From SIG565 sp045650565 (GTDB lineage Bacteria > Bacillota > Clostridia > Oscillospirales > Acutalibacteraceae), in the NCBI GenBank assembly GCA_045650565.1, contig JAZRRG010000006.1:1-39552 (forward strand): 39,552 nucleotides of DNA, in the 5' to 3' direction. The position numbers and the translations under genes were made by a program. The notes beneath the pieces were generated by a model. It ran no database searches, was not told the DNA's origin, and saw only the letters and a list, made by a program, of their open reading frames with translations. Numbering within the stretch: position 1 is the first letter of the stretch; each line of letters starts with the position of its first letter. This document shows, piece after piece, positions 15,630-24,035 of this stretch.

Positions 15630-17957
15630 ATGAGCAACGCTATCCTTAGAGACAAGGTCATTGAAAAAGATTTTAGCAGAATGAATAACATGCAGCTTAA
15701 AGCTGTTACCTCCACCGAGGGTCCCGTTTTGGTACTTGCAGGGGCAGGTAGCGGCAAAACTACTGTACTTGTTAACCGTATTGCCTGTCTTGTTAAGTAT
15801 GGAAGCGCTTATTCATCCCCCTGTGAGCCGTTTTTAAGTGATATCACAAAAAATGAGGCAAATGCCTTTCTAAATGGCGATATACAGGAAATTGATGGCT
15901 ACCCATTTGCAGTAAATCCTGCAAAGCCCTGGGAGATTCTTGCCATAACCTTTACAAACAAGGCGGCGAACGAGCTTAAAGAACGTATTGCGGCAAAATT
16001 GGGTGAGCAGGCGAACGATATATGGGCGGGTACCTTCCACTCGGTTTGCGGTAAAATTTTGCGCCGCTTTGCACAAAAAATCGGTTACACCTCTCACTTT
16101 ACAATATATGACACTGATGACCAAAAAAAGATTATAAAAGAGATTATGAAAAGTGATGGCATTGATGAAAAAATGCTACCCGTAAAACTCGTTTTATCGG
16201 CAATATCCCGTGCCAAGGACAAGCTTATAAACCCCGAAGAATTTTTAAAGGAAACACATGCATATCGTGACAATACCATCGCCAAAATATATAAAAAATA
16301 CACCATCAAAATGCTTAATAACGATGCTATGGATTTTGACGATATGATAAACAATACCGTTAAATTATTCCGTGAAAACCCTGATGCTCTCGATTACTAT
16401 CAGGAAAAGTTTAGGTACATAATGGTGGATGAATATCAGGATACAAACCACGCACAGTATGTTCTTATAAGTATGCTCGCTGAAAAGCACAAAAACATTT
16501 GCGTTGTGGGTGATGATGACCAAAGCATTTACCATTTTCGAGGCGCTACCATTGAGAATATTTTAAACTTTGAGGATGAGTACCGTAATGCCACCGTTAT
16601 TCGCCTGGAACAAAACTACCGTTCAACAAGCAATATACTCGATGTTGCAAATGCTGTAATTAAGAATAATCAAGGGCGCAAAGGTAAAAATTTATGGACC
16701 GATAACGGCGAGGGCAAAAAGGTTGTCCTGCATACAGCGCTCGATGAAAAAAGCGAGGCATCGTACATAGCCGATAAAATACTAAATAATGTTAAAAACG
16801 GCGCAAAATTTTCAGACCATGCCGTGCTTTACCGTATGAATGCGCAGTCCAATGCGCTTGAAAATGTGTTTGCAAGAAGCGGTATTTCCTACCGAGTTAT
16901 CGGTGGTACAAAGTTCTTTGAAAGAAAAGAAATTAAGGATGTTTTAGCGTATTTACACGTAATTAGCAACCCTTATGATGATTTGCGCCTTAAAAGAATT
17001 ATAAACGAGCCAAAGCGCAGTATAGGAGATACCACCATTGATAATGCAACACAAATTTCAAACAGTTTAGGGTTATCTCTTTATGAGGTGCTTAAAAATG
17101 CCGATGAATACCCCTTGCTTTCACGTGCTGCTGCTAAAATAAAGCAGTTTTGCCTTATTATTGATGCATTACGCAAGGCAGCGGAGGAAGTATCTATACA
17201 CGAGTTATTTGAGAATATGCTCGAGAAAACAGGTTATCTTGAGGCGCTAAAGGCAGCAGGTAAGGAAGAGCAGGACCGCATAGACAACATAAACGAATTC
17301 GCATCCAACATAGTTATGTATGAGCTCGAAAACGAAAACCCCTCCCTATCGGGATTTTTAGAGGAAATTGCCCTTGTTAGCGACCTTGATTCTATGGAAA
17401 ATGATGATAAGGTAATACTTATGACCATACACTCAGCAAAGGGTCTTGAGTTTAAAAATGTGTTTATTTGCGGTATGGAGGAGGGTATTTTCCCAGGGCA
17501 TCAGTCTATTTATGACGGCCCTCAAGCCATTGAGGAGGAAAGGCGATTGGCATATGTTGCTATCACCAGAGCAAAGCGTGAGCTCACCATTACCAACGCC
17601 TCATGCCGACTGCTTTTCGGAAGCACGGGTAGAAACGCTCCATCCCGTTTTCTAAGGGAAATACCCGAAGAATTTTGTGAAATCATCCGACCGCAAAGCG
17701 CCTTTTCATCATACTCGGCGGGCAGCACTATACCACGCCATACACATTCCGCCTATAGCGGAAGCTTTGGCACTGTCAAAAATAATAAAAGCGGTGTAAA
17801 ATACACTATAGGTATGAACGTGGAGCACAACACCTTTGGTGAGGGTGTTATCGTTGCGGTTAACTATATGGGTGAGGACAGCTTACTTGAAATAAACTTC
17901 AAAAATGTTGGCACAAAAAAACTTATGGCAAATTTCGCAAAATTAAAAATTATTTAA
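15630..17957 (+). CDS. pcrA: ATP-dependent DNA helicase, UvrD/PcrA family
   Basis: 775 residues from the ATG at 15630, which follows AGGAG by eight bases. A superfamily 1A 3'-5' helicase for repair and rolling-circle or transcription-conflict roles. Walker A GAGSGKTT is at residues 38-45, motif II VDEYQDTN, motif III GDDDQSIYHFRGA, motif IV QNYRS, motif V TIHSAKGLEF and motif VI AYVAITRAK. The C-terminal ~50 residues (GMNVEHNTFGEGVIVAVN..) form the Tudor-like domain of PcrA that contacts RNA polymerase. Odd point: about 40 residues (roughly 57-100) are inserted between the Walker A helix and motif Ia (ILAITFTNKAANEL) relative to the classic PcrA layout. Confidence 0.96.
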   Translation: MSNAILRDKVIEKDFSRMNNMQLKAVTSTEGPVLVLAGAGSGKTTVLVNRIACLVKYGSAYSSPCEPFLSDITKNEANAFLNGDIQEIDGYPFAVNPAKPWEILAITFTNKAANELKERIAAKLGEQANDIWAGTFHSVCGKILRRFAQKIGYTSHFTIYDTDDQKKIIKEIMKSDGIDEKMLPVKLVLSAISRAKDKLINPEEFLKETHAYRDNTIAKIYKKYTIKMLNNDAMDFDDMINNTVKLFRENPDALDYYQEKFRYIMVDEYQDTNHAQYVLISMLAEKHKNICVVGDDDQSIYHFRGATIENILNFEDEYRNATVIRLEQNYRSTSNILDVANAVIKNNQGRKGKNLWTDNGEGKKVVLHTALDEKSEASYIADKILNNVKNGAKFSDHAVLYRMNAQSNALENVFARSGISYRVIGGTKFFERKEIKDVLAYLHVISNPYDDLRLKRIINEPKRSIGDTTIDNATQISNSLGLSLYEVLKNADEYPLLSRAAAKIKQFCLIIDALRKAAEEVSIHELFENMLEKTGYLEALKAAGKEEQDRIDNINEFASNIVMYELENENPSLSGFLEEIALVSDLDSMENDDKVILMTIHSAKGLEFKNVFICGMEEGIFPGHQSIYDGPQAIEEERRLAYVAITRAKRELTITNASCRLLFGSTGRNAPSRFLREIPEEFCEIIRPQSAFSSYSAGSTIPRHTHSAYSGSFGTVKNNKSGVKYTIGMNVEHNTFGEGVIVAVNYMGEDSLLEINFKNVGTKKLMANFAKLKII

Positions 17958-18005
17958 CTCTTTGGACAAATTTTATGGTACAATTGTACTAACGAGGTGA
18001 AAAAT

Positions 18006-18818
18006 ATGTTACCCAACAGTTCTAATATCAAAAAACAAGCAAAAGCACTGCTTGGCGGTCGTTGGCCACTGGGTATTGGTGCGGTTATGCTCATTATATT
18101 CTTTTTACTTTTTGTTTTTGTACTCTTTAGTATGCTGTACCCCTATTTTACAAGCGGCACACCATTTATAATACTTTCGATTTTTTTGGTGTTTGTCACT
18201 CTTGCTATCGGCTTTCCGTTAATGCTTGGAGTGCTAAAGGTTTTTAGAGCGATATATAATAACCAAGACACCGATTTATACACAGTATTTTTCTACTTCT
18301 CTTCCCCCACCCGCCTGGCAAGAGCAATACGCCTATGTATTACCTTCACGATACAGTTTGGTATAATTGCAATTCTCTTGCTTTTGCCCTCGCTTGTAAT
18401 TGAGGCGCTCTCCTCCGGTGAGCTTCCGCTTTTTGCAAATAAGGACATGCCGCTTTGGTTTAGTAATTTATGGGTTTTCGGCGCATTCTTACGTACCATT
18501 GCCATAGCAATTTTGATTTTTCTAGCGCTTCGCTATTATTTAGCCCCTTATATTTTCATTATCAATGACGATATCGATGTTATGGAAGCAACGCTTTTGT
18601 CTCGCAAGGCATCAAAGATGAGTATTGGAAATTTCATTGTCTTAATTTTATCCTTTACGGGTTGGCTTTTGCTATCCTTTCTTGCCGTTCCGCTTATCTT
18701 CACAGTCCCCTATGCTTTGATGTGCTACACAGTTCACGCCGAGGCAACAATAGCTCTTTACAATAAAAAAATCAATGCAAAAGAATTTTTTGTTGAGGAA
18801 AATGAATTCGACTTGTAA
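18006..18818 (+). CDS. DUF975-family integral membrane protein
   Basis: 270 residues from the ATG at 18006; the preceding GAGGTG is the ribosome-binding site, so an upstream GTG inside it is not used. After a short basic N-terminus (SNIKKQAKALLGGRWPLGIGAVM) there are about five or six hydrophobic segments. The C-terminal part reads RYYLAPYIFIINDDIDVMEATLLSRKASK with LSFTGWLLLSF, matching the DUF975 pattern (Y..APYIL.D.P...A...S..LM..., LSFIGW). No enzymatic residues are evident and the function of the family is not established. It stands 48 bases after pcrA and just before rubrerythrin. Confidence 0.75.
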   Translation: MLPNSSNIKKQAKALLGGRWPLGIGAVMLIIFFLLFVFVLFSMLYPYFTSGTPFIILSIFLVFVTLAIGFPLMLGVLKVFRAIYNNQDTDLYTVFFYFSSPTRLARAIRLCITFTIQFGIIAILLLLPSLVIEALSSGELPLFANKDMPLWFSNLWVFGAFLRTIAIAILIFLALRYYLAPYIFIINDDIDVMEATLLSRKASKMSIGNFIVLILSFTGWLLLSFLAVPLIFTVPYALMCYTVHAEATIALYNKKINAKEFFVEENEFDL

Positions 18819-18840
18819 TTTCTCATTTTTGGTGTATAAT
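18813..18840 (+). promoter_or_regulatory. Rubrerythrin promoter
   Basis: TTGTAA (18813-18818), 16-base spacer, TATAAT (18835-18840). The -35 box overlaps the stop codon of the preceding DUF975 gene. No clear PerR-type box was recognised. Confidence 0.7.
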
Positions 18841-18865
18841 AAAATAAAAAACGGAGGTAGTTTTT

Positions 18866-19402
18866 ATGGAATTAAAGGGTTCAAAAACCGAAGCAAACTT
18901 GATGGCGGCATTTGCGGGTGAATCGGAAGCCCGTAACAAGTACACCTACTTTGCATCAAAAGCAAAAAAAGATGGTTACGTTCAGATTGCGCAAATTTTT
19001 GAGGAAACCGCAAACAACGAAAAGGAACACGCAAAGATTTGGTATAAACTCCTAAACGGCGGTGTTTCGGATACTGCCACCAATCTAAAACTTGCCGCTG
19101 AAGGCGAAAATTACGAGTGGACTGATATGTACGCTTCCTTTGCAAAAACCGCAAAAGAGGAGGGGTTCGATGAAATTGCCGCCCTTTTTGAAGGCGTTGC
19201 AAAAATCGAAAAGGAGCACGAGGAAAGATATTTAAAATTACTCGCCAATGTTCAAGGCAGTATTGTTTTTTCACGAGATAACGATGTTATTTGGCAGTGT
19301 TCAAACTGCGGTCACATTCACATTGGTAAGGCATCTCCCGAGGTTTGTCCCGTATGTGCACATCCGCAAGCTTACTTTGAAATAAAGAAAGAAAACTATT
19401 AA
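18866..19402 (+). CDS. rbr: Rubrerythrin
   Basis: 178 residues. A cytosolic non-haem di-iron peroxidase used by anaerobes to reduce hydrogen peroxide. The four-helix ferritin-like domain carries the two E-x-x-H iron motifs (EKEHAKIW near residue 53 and EKEHEERY near residue 114) and the first-helix glutamate in AGESEARNKY. The C-terminal rubredoxin-like domain has CSNCG and CPVC, both Cys pairs intact. The ATG at 18866 follows GGAGG (ACGGAGGTAG). It has its own promoter and terminator, so it is a single-gene unit. Confidence 0.97.
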   Translation: MELKGSKTEANLMAAFAGESEARNKYTYFASKAKKDGYVQIAQIFEETANNEKEHAKIWYKLLNGGVSDTATNLKLAAEGENYEWTDMYASFAKTAKEEGFDEIAALFEGVAKIEKEHEERYLKLLANVQGSIVFSRDNDVIWQCSNCGHIHIGKASPEVCPVCAHPQAYFEIKKENY

Positions 19403-19412
19403 AAATAATACA

Positions 19413-19446
19413 AAAAATCGGCAGTTCAAACGAACTGCCGATTTTT
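19413..19446. terminator. Bidirectional terminator between rbr and upp
   Basis: AAAAATCGGCAGTTC (19413-19427) pairs with its exact complement at 19432-19446 around AAAC. T-runs on both sides serve the convergent rbr and upp genes. Confidence 0.92.
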
Positions 19447-19455
19447 ATTTTTAAA

Positions 19456-20097
19456 TTATTTTGTACCGAAAAGTCTATCCCCCGCATCGCCAAGACCCGG
19501 TAGAATATAGCCGTTTTCATTTAAGCATCTATCAAGTGTGGATACATAAATGTTAACATCCGGGTGGGCTTCCGCCACCTTGCTTACACCCTCGGGTGCG
19601 CCGATAATTGCCATAAACTTAATGTGCTTGCAGCCACGCTTTTTGAGCAAATTGATTGCATCACAAGCACTTCCGCCCGTGGCAAGCATCGGGTCAACAA
19701 GCAATACCAGCTTATCTTCAATGCCATCGGGCAATTTGCAATAATATTCGCAAGGTTCAAGCGTTTCTTCATTTCGGTACATACCGATATGTCCTACCTT
19801 TGCAAGTGGGAACAAAACGTGAACACCGTTTACCATCCCGAGACCTGCACGTAAAATCGGAACAATTGCAACAGAATCATCCTTAACAACCTGCTGTGTG
19901 CAGGTTTCAAGCGGAGTTTTAACCTCGATTTCGGTTGTGTAAACACCGTCTTTTAATGACTCATAGGTCATAAGTGTGGTGATTTCCTCAACCAGCTCAC
20001 GAAACTCCTTCATACTTGTTTTTTCATCACGCAGAATTGCTATTTTATGCCGAATCAGCGGATGATTAAAAATTACTACATTATCGTAGTTTTTCAT
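19456..20097 (-). CDS. upp: Uracil phosphoribosyltransferase
   Basis: 213 residues. Converts uracil plus PRPP to UMP in pyrimidine salvage. The PRPP motif is LVDPMLATGGSACDAI, with the ILRAGLGMVNGV segment and the C-terminal GLGDAGDRLFGTK that binds uracil. The ATG overlaps the uraA stop (TAATG), so translation is coupled and imported uracil is trapped at once as UMP. Confidence 0.98.
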   Translation of the reverse strand: MKNYDNVVIFNHPLIRHKIAILRDEKTSMKEFRELVEEITTLMTYESLKDGVYTTEIEVKTPLETCTQQVVKDDSVAIVPILRAGLGMVNGVHVLFPLAKVGHIGMYRNEETLEPCEYYCKLPDGIEDKLVLLVDPMLATGGSACDAINLLKKRGCKHIKFMAIIGAPEGVSKVAEAHPDVNIYVSTLDRCLNENGYILPGLGDAGDRLFGTK

Positions 20098-21446
20098 TAT
20101 TTGTCACCCTCTGCTTTTTTACCATTGAGAACAAGGTTAACGATAATACCAAGGATAAGTGCACATGCGATAGATGTTATGGTAACTGCACCGAACGAAA
20201 CGGTAAGACCACCGATACCGCAAATAAGTATAACTGCGGCCGTGAACAAATTCTTGCTTTCGCCTAAATCTACCTTTTGGAGCATCTTAAGACCGCTTAC
20301 TGCGATAAATCCGTAAAGTGTGATACAAACGCCGCCCATTACACAGCTGGGAATGGATGACAAGAATGTAACGAAGGGTCCAAAGAAGGAAATGATGACA
20401 GCCATAACAGCTGTTGTTGTGATGGTTGCAACAGAAGCGTTGCGAGTAATTGCTACACAACCAACCGACTCACCGTAGGTTGTGTTGGGACAACCGCCAA
20501 AGAACGCACCTGCCATAGAGCCAACACCGTCACCTAAAAGTGTGCGATGTAAGCCCGGCTCTTCAAGAAGGTCATTATCAATAATGGATGATAGGTTCTT
20601 GTGGTCGGCAATGTGCTCAGCAAATACAACAAATGCAACCGGAATGTAAGCCACTGCAACGGTAGCAATAAAGGTACCGTCAATTTCCTTAGCACCCTTG
20701 AATGCCTCAATAAATGAGAAGTCCGGAACTGCAAAGATTGTCATTTCCTTGAACAAATCAAAGTTAACAACCATAAGAGCCGCATTGTTGGTATAGATAC
20801 CGATTACTGTAAATATAGCTGCAACTACATAACCTGCTAATATACCGATAATAAAGGGAATAAGCTTAACCATTCTCTTACCGTATACCGAGCAGATAGC
20901 AACTGTAAAGAGTGTTACCAAACCGCAAATAAGGGCAACATAGATGGATGCGGTGGGTACACCTTCAACGGTGAAGGAGCCCTTTACCAAATCGCCTACT
21001 GCGTTGCCTGCAAGGGACAAACCGATGATAGCAACTGTAGGTCCGATAACAACTGCGGGCATAAGCTTGTTAATCCAAGCAACACCTGCAAATTTAACGA
21101 TGATTGCAATAATTACATAAACAAGACCTGCAAATACTGCACCAATAATTATTCCTGCATAACCTGCCGAAACCGATGCGGCACCGCCGAAAGCTGCAAA
21201 CATTGAACCAATGAATGCGAAGGAAGAGCCAAGGAAAACGGGGCTGCGGAACTTGGTGAAAAGCTGATACACAAGTGTACCGATACCTGCGCCAAAGAGA
21301 GCTGCTGACTGTGACATACCGTTACCGATAATAGCCGGCACTGCGATGGTTGCTGCAAGAATTGCCAACAACTGTTGAAAAGCAAAAACAAGCAACTGAC
21401 CGAATTTCGGTTTGTCGTGTACGTCGTAAACGAGATTGTTCGCCAT
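20097..21446 (-). CDS. uraA: Uracil permease (NCS2 family)
   Basis: 449 residues from the ATG at 21444-21446, supported by GGAGG eight bases upstream; the open frame runs 13 codons further without a site. A nucleobase:cation symporter-2 with about 12-14 membrane segments. It opens with VYDVHDKPKFGQLLVFAFQQLLAILAATIAVP, and carries FGGCPNTTYGESVG, the NCS2 signature region for substrate and ion binding. The partner upp makes uracil the likely substrate rather than xanthine. Confidence 0.94.
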   Translation of the reverse strand: MANNLVYDVHDKPKFGQLLVFAFQQLLAILAATIAVPAIIGNGMSQSAALFGAGIGTLVYQLFTKFRSPVFLGSSFAFIGSMFAAFGGAASVSAGYAGIIIGAVFAGLVYVIIAIIVKFAGVAWINKLMPAVVIGPTVAIIGLSLAGNAVGDLVKGSFTVEGVPTASIYVALICGLVTLFTVAICSVYGKRMVKLIPFIIGILAGYVVAAIFTVIGIYTNNAALMVVNFDLFKEMTIFAVPDFSFIEAFKGAKEIDGTFIATVAVAYIPVAFVVFAEHIADHKNLSSIIDNDLLEEPGLHRTLLGDGVGSMAGAFFGGCPNTTYGESVGCVAITRNASVATITTTAVMAVIISFFGPFVTFLSSIPSCVMGGVCITLYGFIAVSGLKMLQKVDLGESKNLFTAAVILICGIGGLTVSFGAVTITSIACALILGIIVNLVLNGKKAEGDK

Positions 21447-21479
21447 TTTGAATTCCTCCAATTTAAATAATGTGAAAAA

Positions 21480-21532
21480 GGTCAAAAGAAGAATAAATCA
21501 CCCTTTAATTTTCGGTTTACCTCCTTTTGACC
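21480..21532 (-). promoter_or_regulatory. uraA leader hairpin, candidate transcription attenuator
   Basis: In the predicted ~95-base leader, AGGTCAAAAG and CTTTTGACCT are ten-base inverted arms, separated by 33 bases and followed by TTTTTC, resembling an intrinsic terminator ahead of uraA. The loop starts with AGGAGG. The interval before the T-run is U-rich. No canonical PyrR-binding loop was recognised. Confidence 0.5.
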
Positions 21533-21545
21533 TATATCGACAAAC

Positions 21546-21574
21546 ATTATACCACATCGTTTTAGGTTTTTCAA
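21546..21574 (-). promoter_or_regulatory. uraA-upp promoter
   Basis: Minus-strand TTGAAA (21569-21574), 17-base spacer, TATAAT (21546-21551). The predicted transcript starts near 21540. Confidence 0.85.
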
Positions 21575-21626
21575 CAATTTATACAAAATTTTGTCAGAAT
21601 TAAATTTGTTTTATCAATTTTTTAAA

Positions 21627-21746
21627 TCATATTCGCCTACGTTTATTACCCTTTTCTTTTACAATCAAATTTTCTATCTCTGAATACAATAAATCTTTTA
21701 TATTTTTGGAAAAATCTTTGTGACCTATAAACGCACAACTAAGCAT
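21627..21746 (-). pseudogene. Truncated SLOG-like (DUF1273-type) fragment
   Basis: A 39-codon frame from ATG 21744-21746 that begins MLSCAFIGHKDFSKNI and continues LYSEIENLIVKEKG before ending in NKRRRI-stop. The C-x-F-x-G-H-[KR]-D start is the signature of small SLOG-superfamily proteins, which normally continue into FYVGN.G.FD and are over 100 residues long. Here the sequence departs from the family right where that motif should begin, so this looks like a 3'-truncated remnant. There is only a weak ribosome-binding site. It is divergent from the XRE regulator. The region between it and the uraA promoter holds nothing else recognisable. Confidence 0.45.
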
Positions 21747-21844
21747 AAAAATCATCTCACTATGCAAAAATATTTTAAGGTGATTTCCCTTAAAAGTAGA
21801 TAAGGCATATTCCCTTATTGCATAATTTTTGGTGTGGGGTGATT

Positions 21845-22060
21845 ATGTTGTTTAAACGAGTTAGAGAATTAAGAGCAGACCGAGATGTAAAGCAAAAACA
21901 GATAGCAGAATATTTAAAAATCCACCAGACGACATATTCTGATTATGAATTGGGCAACGTGAATTTCCCCATCGAAGTGTTGATACGCTTAGCCAAATTT
22001 TATAACACAAGTATTGATTACATCGTCGGTTTAACTAATAACAGTAAACCGTATAAATAA
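21845..22060 (+). CDS. Small XRE-family transcriptional regulator
   Basis: 71 residues from the ATG at 21845, with GGGGTG just upstream. The whole protein is one Cro/C1-type helix-turn-helix: RVRELRADRDVKQKQIAEYLKIHQTTYSDYELGNVNFPIEVLIRLAKFYNTSIDYIVGLT. There is no second domain, so it probably acts as a dimeric DNA-binding repressor. Upstream are two direct TTCCCTTA repeats (21785, 21810) and an ATAAGG-N7-CCTTAT inverted repeat (21800-21818), possible autoregulatory sites. The divergent neighbour is a broken SLOG-like gene. Confidence 0.85.
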   Translation: MLFKRVRELRADRDVKQKQIAEYLKIHQTTYSDYELGNVNFPIEVLIRLAKFYNTSIDYIVGLTNNSKPYK

Positions 22061-22061
22061 A

Positions 22062-22083
22062 GGAACGACACATAGGTCGTTCC
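22062..22083 (+). other. Small hairpin after the XRE gene
   Basis: GGAACGAC and GTCGTTCC pair around a six-base loop, directly after the stop codon and ten bases before the following terminator. It may be a 3'-end stabilising stem or simply a second, weaker termination element. Confidence 0.4.
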
Positions 22084-22092
22084 CTAAACCCT

Positions 22093-22128
22093 AAAAAAAT
22101 CACTCGGTCAAAGCCGAGTGATTTTTTT
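22093..22128. terminator. Bidirectional terminator between the XRE gene and the kinase gene
   Basis: AAAAAAATCACTCGG (22093-22107) pairs with CCGAGTGATTTTTTT (22114-22128). T-runs on both strands; the minus-strand kinase gene ends inside its right edge. Confidence 0.9.
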
Positions 22129-23206
22129 ATACTGTTGCAATAAAATCAGACATTTTTGAAAGTTTGCTATCAATATCCTGTGCCAATTTAAATTGGTTGC
22201 GGGTACGCACCAAATTATGCTCGGGATAGGATGTTTTGAAATATGTATCGCCGTTTAAATAGTCGGTTAAAAAACGGATACCACATTCAAAGGTTAAAAG
22301 ACCGATAGAAAACGGCAGCAGCTCAATTTCTTTTTTTGTAAGAACTGATTTCACCTGCGATAAATAGCCCTCTGTAAATGCCGCAAATTTATCAAAATCA
22401 AAATAAACGTTTGATAAATCAGGGTCGTCCTCAATAGTGTTATTGCCTGCGAAGCGCAAAGCATCGCCATAATCATACAAATACGAGCCGGGCATTACCG
22501 TATCTAAATCAACAACACATATGCCCTCCATCGTATCTGCATCAAGCAACACATTATTAAGCTTTGTATCATTATGCGTAACTCTAAGCGGTATAGAGCC
22601 GTCCCTTAATCCATCGGTTACGGCGCTTATTCTATCTTTCATACTCATAGCATACGCTACTTCAGCCGTTACTGTATCCAACCGCCCTGCCCTATTCTCC
22701 TTTATAGCCGCTTCAAGCTGCTCAAAACGCTTGGGTGTATTATGAAAATCGGGAATAACCTCAAAAAGTGTATCTGCAGGATAATCAGCCAACATATTTT
22801 GAAATTTTCCAAAGCATGCCGCTACAGAATAAAGCTGCTCCGAAGTTTCGGCGGTATTTATGCTAATGCCATCAATAAACAGCATCACACGGTATGCTCG
22901 GTTACCGTCAACAACAAGATTCTTACCATCAAGTGTTTTAATTACTGTTATTGTTTCTCTTTCCGGGTTGCCTCCGGCGGCTACTAATATCTCCTTAATA
23001 TATTCAGTAACCGACACAAAATTATCCATAAGACCTACCGGATTTTTAAAAACCGATGTATTTATCTCCTGTAAAAGATACATTACACCATCTACCGAAA
23101 AACTGTAGGAACTGTTTATAAGACCATCGCCATAGGGTGCCCAATCGGAAACCTGATTTTCATTGAAGCCGTATTTGCGCAAAACCTCTAAAATGTTCTT
23201 ATCCAT
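22127..23206 (-). CDS. N-acetylhexosamine 1-kinase-like phosphotransferase
   Basis: 359 residues of the aminoglycoside-phosphotransferase/choline-kinase fold. Resemblance to bifidobacterial NahK (kinase of the lacto-N-biose/galacto-N-biose pathway) is strong in memory-based comparison: ADYPADTLFEVIPDFHNTPKRFEQL, DGLRDGSIPLRVTHNDTKLNNVL and VVDLDTVMPGSYLYDYGDALRF. The catalytic loop HNDTKLNN (Brenner-type HxDxxxxN) and the metal-binding DLDT are intact. The ATG follows GGAGAAG. The gene is 19 bases downstream of nagB. The likely reaction is phosphorylation of GlcNAc/GalNAc at C1, but a related sugar substrate is possible. No lacto-N-biose phosphorylase is in the window. Confidence 0.8.
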   Translation of the reverse strand: MDKNILEVLRKYGFNENQVSDWAPYGDGLINSSYSFSVDGVMYLLQEINTSVFKNPVGLMDNFVSVTEYIKEILVAAGGNPERETITVIKTLDGKNLVVDGNRAYRVMLFIDGISINTAETSEQLYSVAACFGKFQNMLADYPADTLFEVIPDFHNTPKRFEQLEAAIKENRAGRLDTVTAEVAYAMSMKDRISAVTDGLRDGSIPLRVTHNDTKLNNVLLDADTMEGICVVDLDTVMPGSYLYDYGDALRFAGNNTIEDDPDLSNVYFDFDKFAAFTEGYLSQVKSVLTKKEIELLPFSIGLLTFECGIRFLTDYLNGDTYFKTSYPEHNLVRTRNQFKLAQDIDSKLSKMSDFIATV

Positions 23207-23225
23207 TTAAAAACTTCTCCAAATT

Positions 23226-23936
23226 TTATTTTTTGCTGTATATTACAGTTAAATCGCTGTGGAGTTGTAAGATTGATGCGGGTACCTTCGGGTCAATGGG
23301 CCCGAAAAACGCCTTTTCTATTATTTCTTTTTTGCTTTCACCGTTTGCAATAAGCAATACTCGTTTAGCACCCATAATACCTCCCATACCCATTGTTACT
23401 GCGGCACGGGGAACATCATCAATGCTTTCGAAAAATCTTGCATTTGCCTGGATGGTGGACTCATCAAGTGTTACCTTATGTGTTTGCTTTGTAAAGAACT
23501 CATCGGGCTCGTTAAAGCCGATGTGACCATCAAGACCGATACCAAGAAGCTGCAAATCAATACCGCCCAGACGTGCTATGTTATCATCATAATCCTTACA
23601 CTCTTTTTCGATATCCTTTGCAATACCGCTTGGTACAAAGGTTTTTGCCTTATCAATGTTTATATGGTTAAAAAGATTTGTGTTCATAAAATAGCGGTAG
23701 CTTTGGTCGTTATCACCATCAAGACCAATGTACTCATCCAGGTTTACCGAGGTAACCGATGAAAAATCAAGCTCACCGTTTTCATACTTTTTAATAAGCT
23801 CCTTATATGCGCCAACAGGAGATGAACCTGTTGCCAAGCCCAAAACCGAGTTGGGCTTTAAAATAACCTGTGCGGCAATTATATTACCTGCCGTACGGCT
23901 TAACTGTTCATAATTTTCAACTTCAATATACTTCAT
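23226..23936 (-). CDS. nagB: Glucosamine-6-phosphate deaminase
   Basis: 236 residues. Converts glucosamine-6-phosphate to fructose-6-phosphate and ammonia, feeding amino sugars into glycolysis. The catalytic region VTSVNLDEYIGLDGDNDQSYRYFMN contains the key Asp, and LGIGLDGHIGFNEP contains the catalytic His. GLATGSSPVGAY is the phosphate loop. The length matches the short Gram-positive type without the allosteric C-terminus of Escherichia coli NagB. The ATG follows AAGGTGG. First gene of a two-gene unit with the NahK-like kinase. Confidence 0.97.
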   Translation of the reverse strand: MKYIEVENYEQLSRTAGNIIAAQVILKPNSVLGLATGSSPVGAYKELIKKYENGELDFSSVTSVNLDEYIGLDGDNDQSYRYFMNTNLFNHINIDKAKTFVPSGIAKDIEKECKDYDDNIARLGGIDLQLLGIGLDGHIGFNEPDEFFTKQTHKVTLDESTIQANARFFESIDDVPRAAVTMGMGGIMGAKRVLLIANGESKKEIIEKAFFGPIDPKVPASILQLHSDLTVIYSKK

Positions 23937-23968
23937 TTGGGTACCACCTTCACATAATCATTTATTAT

Positions 23969-23997
23969 ATCATAATATATTTTCGCAAATAAGTAAA
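23969..23997 (-). promoter_or_regulatory. nagB promoter
   Basis: Minus-strand TTTACT (23992-23997), 17-base spacer, TATGAT (23969-23974). The -35 is only a partial match. No catabolite-responsive element was recognised. Confidence 0.5.
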
Positions 23998-24035
23998 GGG
24001 TTATTTATTAAAGATTTATTTTTTTGGTCAAAATC

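Noticed and set aside
18866..19274. Antisense frame opposite rubrerythrin
   Set aside because: It overlaps the complete, motif-intact rubrerythrin gene and has no homology or ribosome-binding site.
21447..21545. PyrR-binding attenuator before uraA
   Set aside because: The conserved PyrR binding loop of Bacillus type was not recognisable; only the terminator-like stem could be supported.
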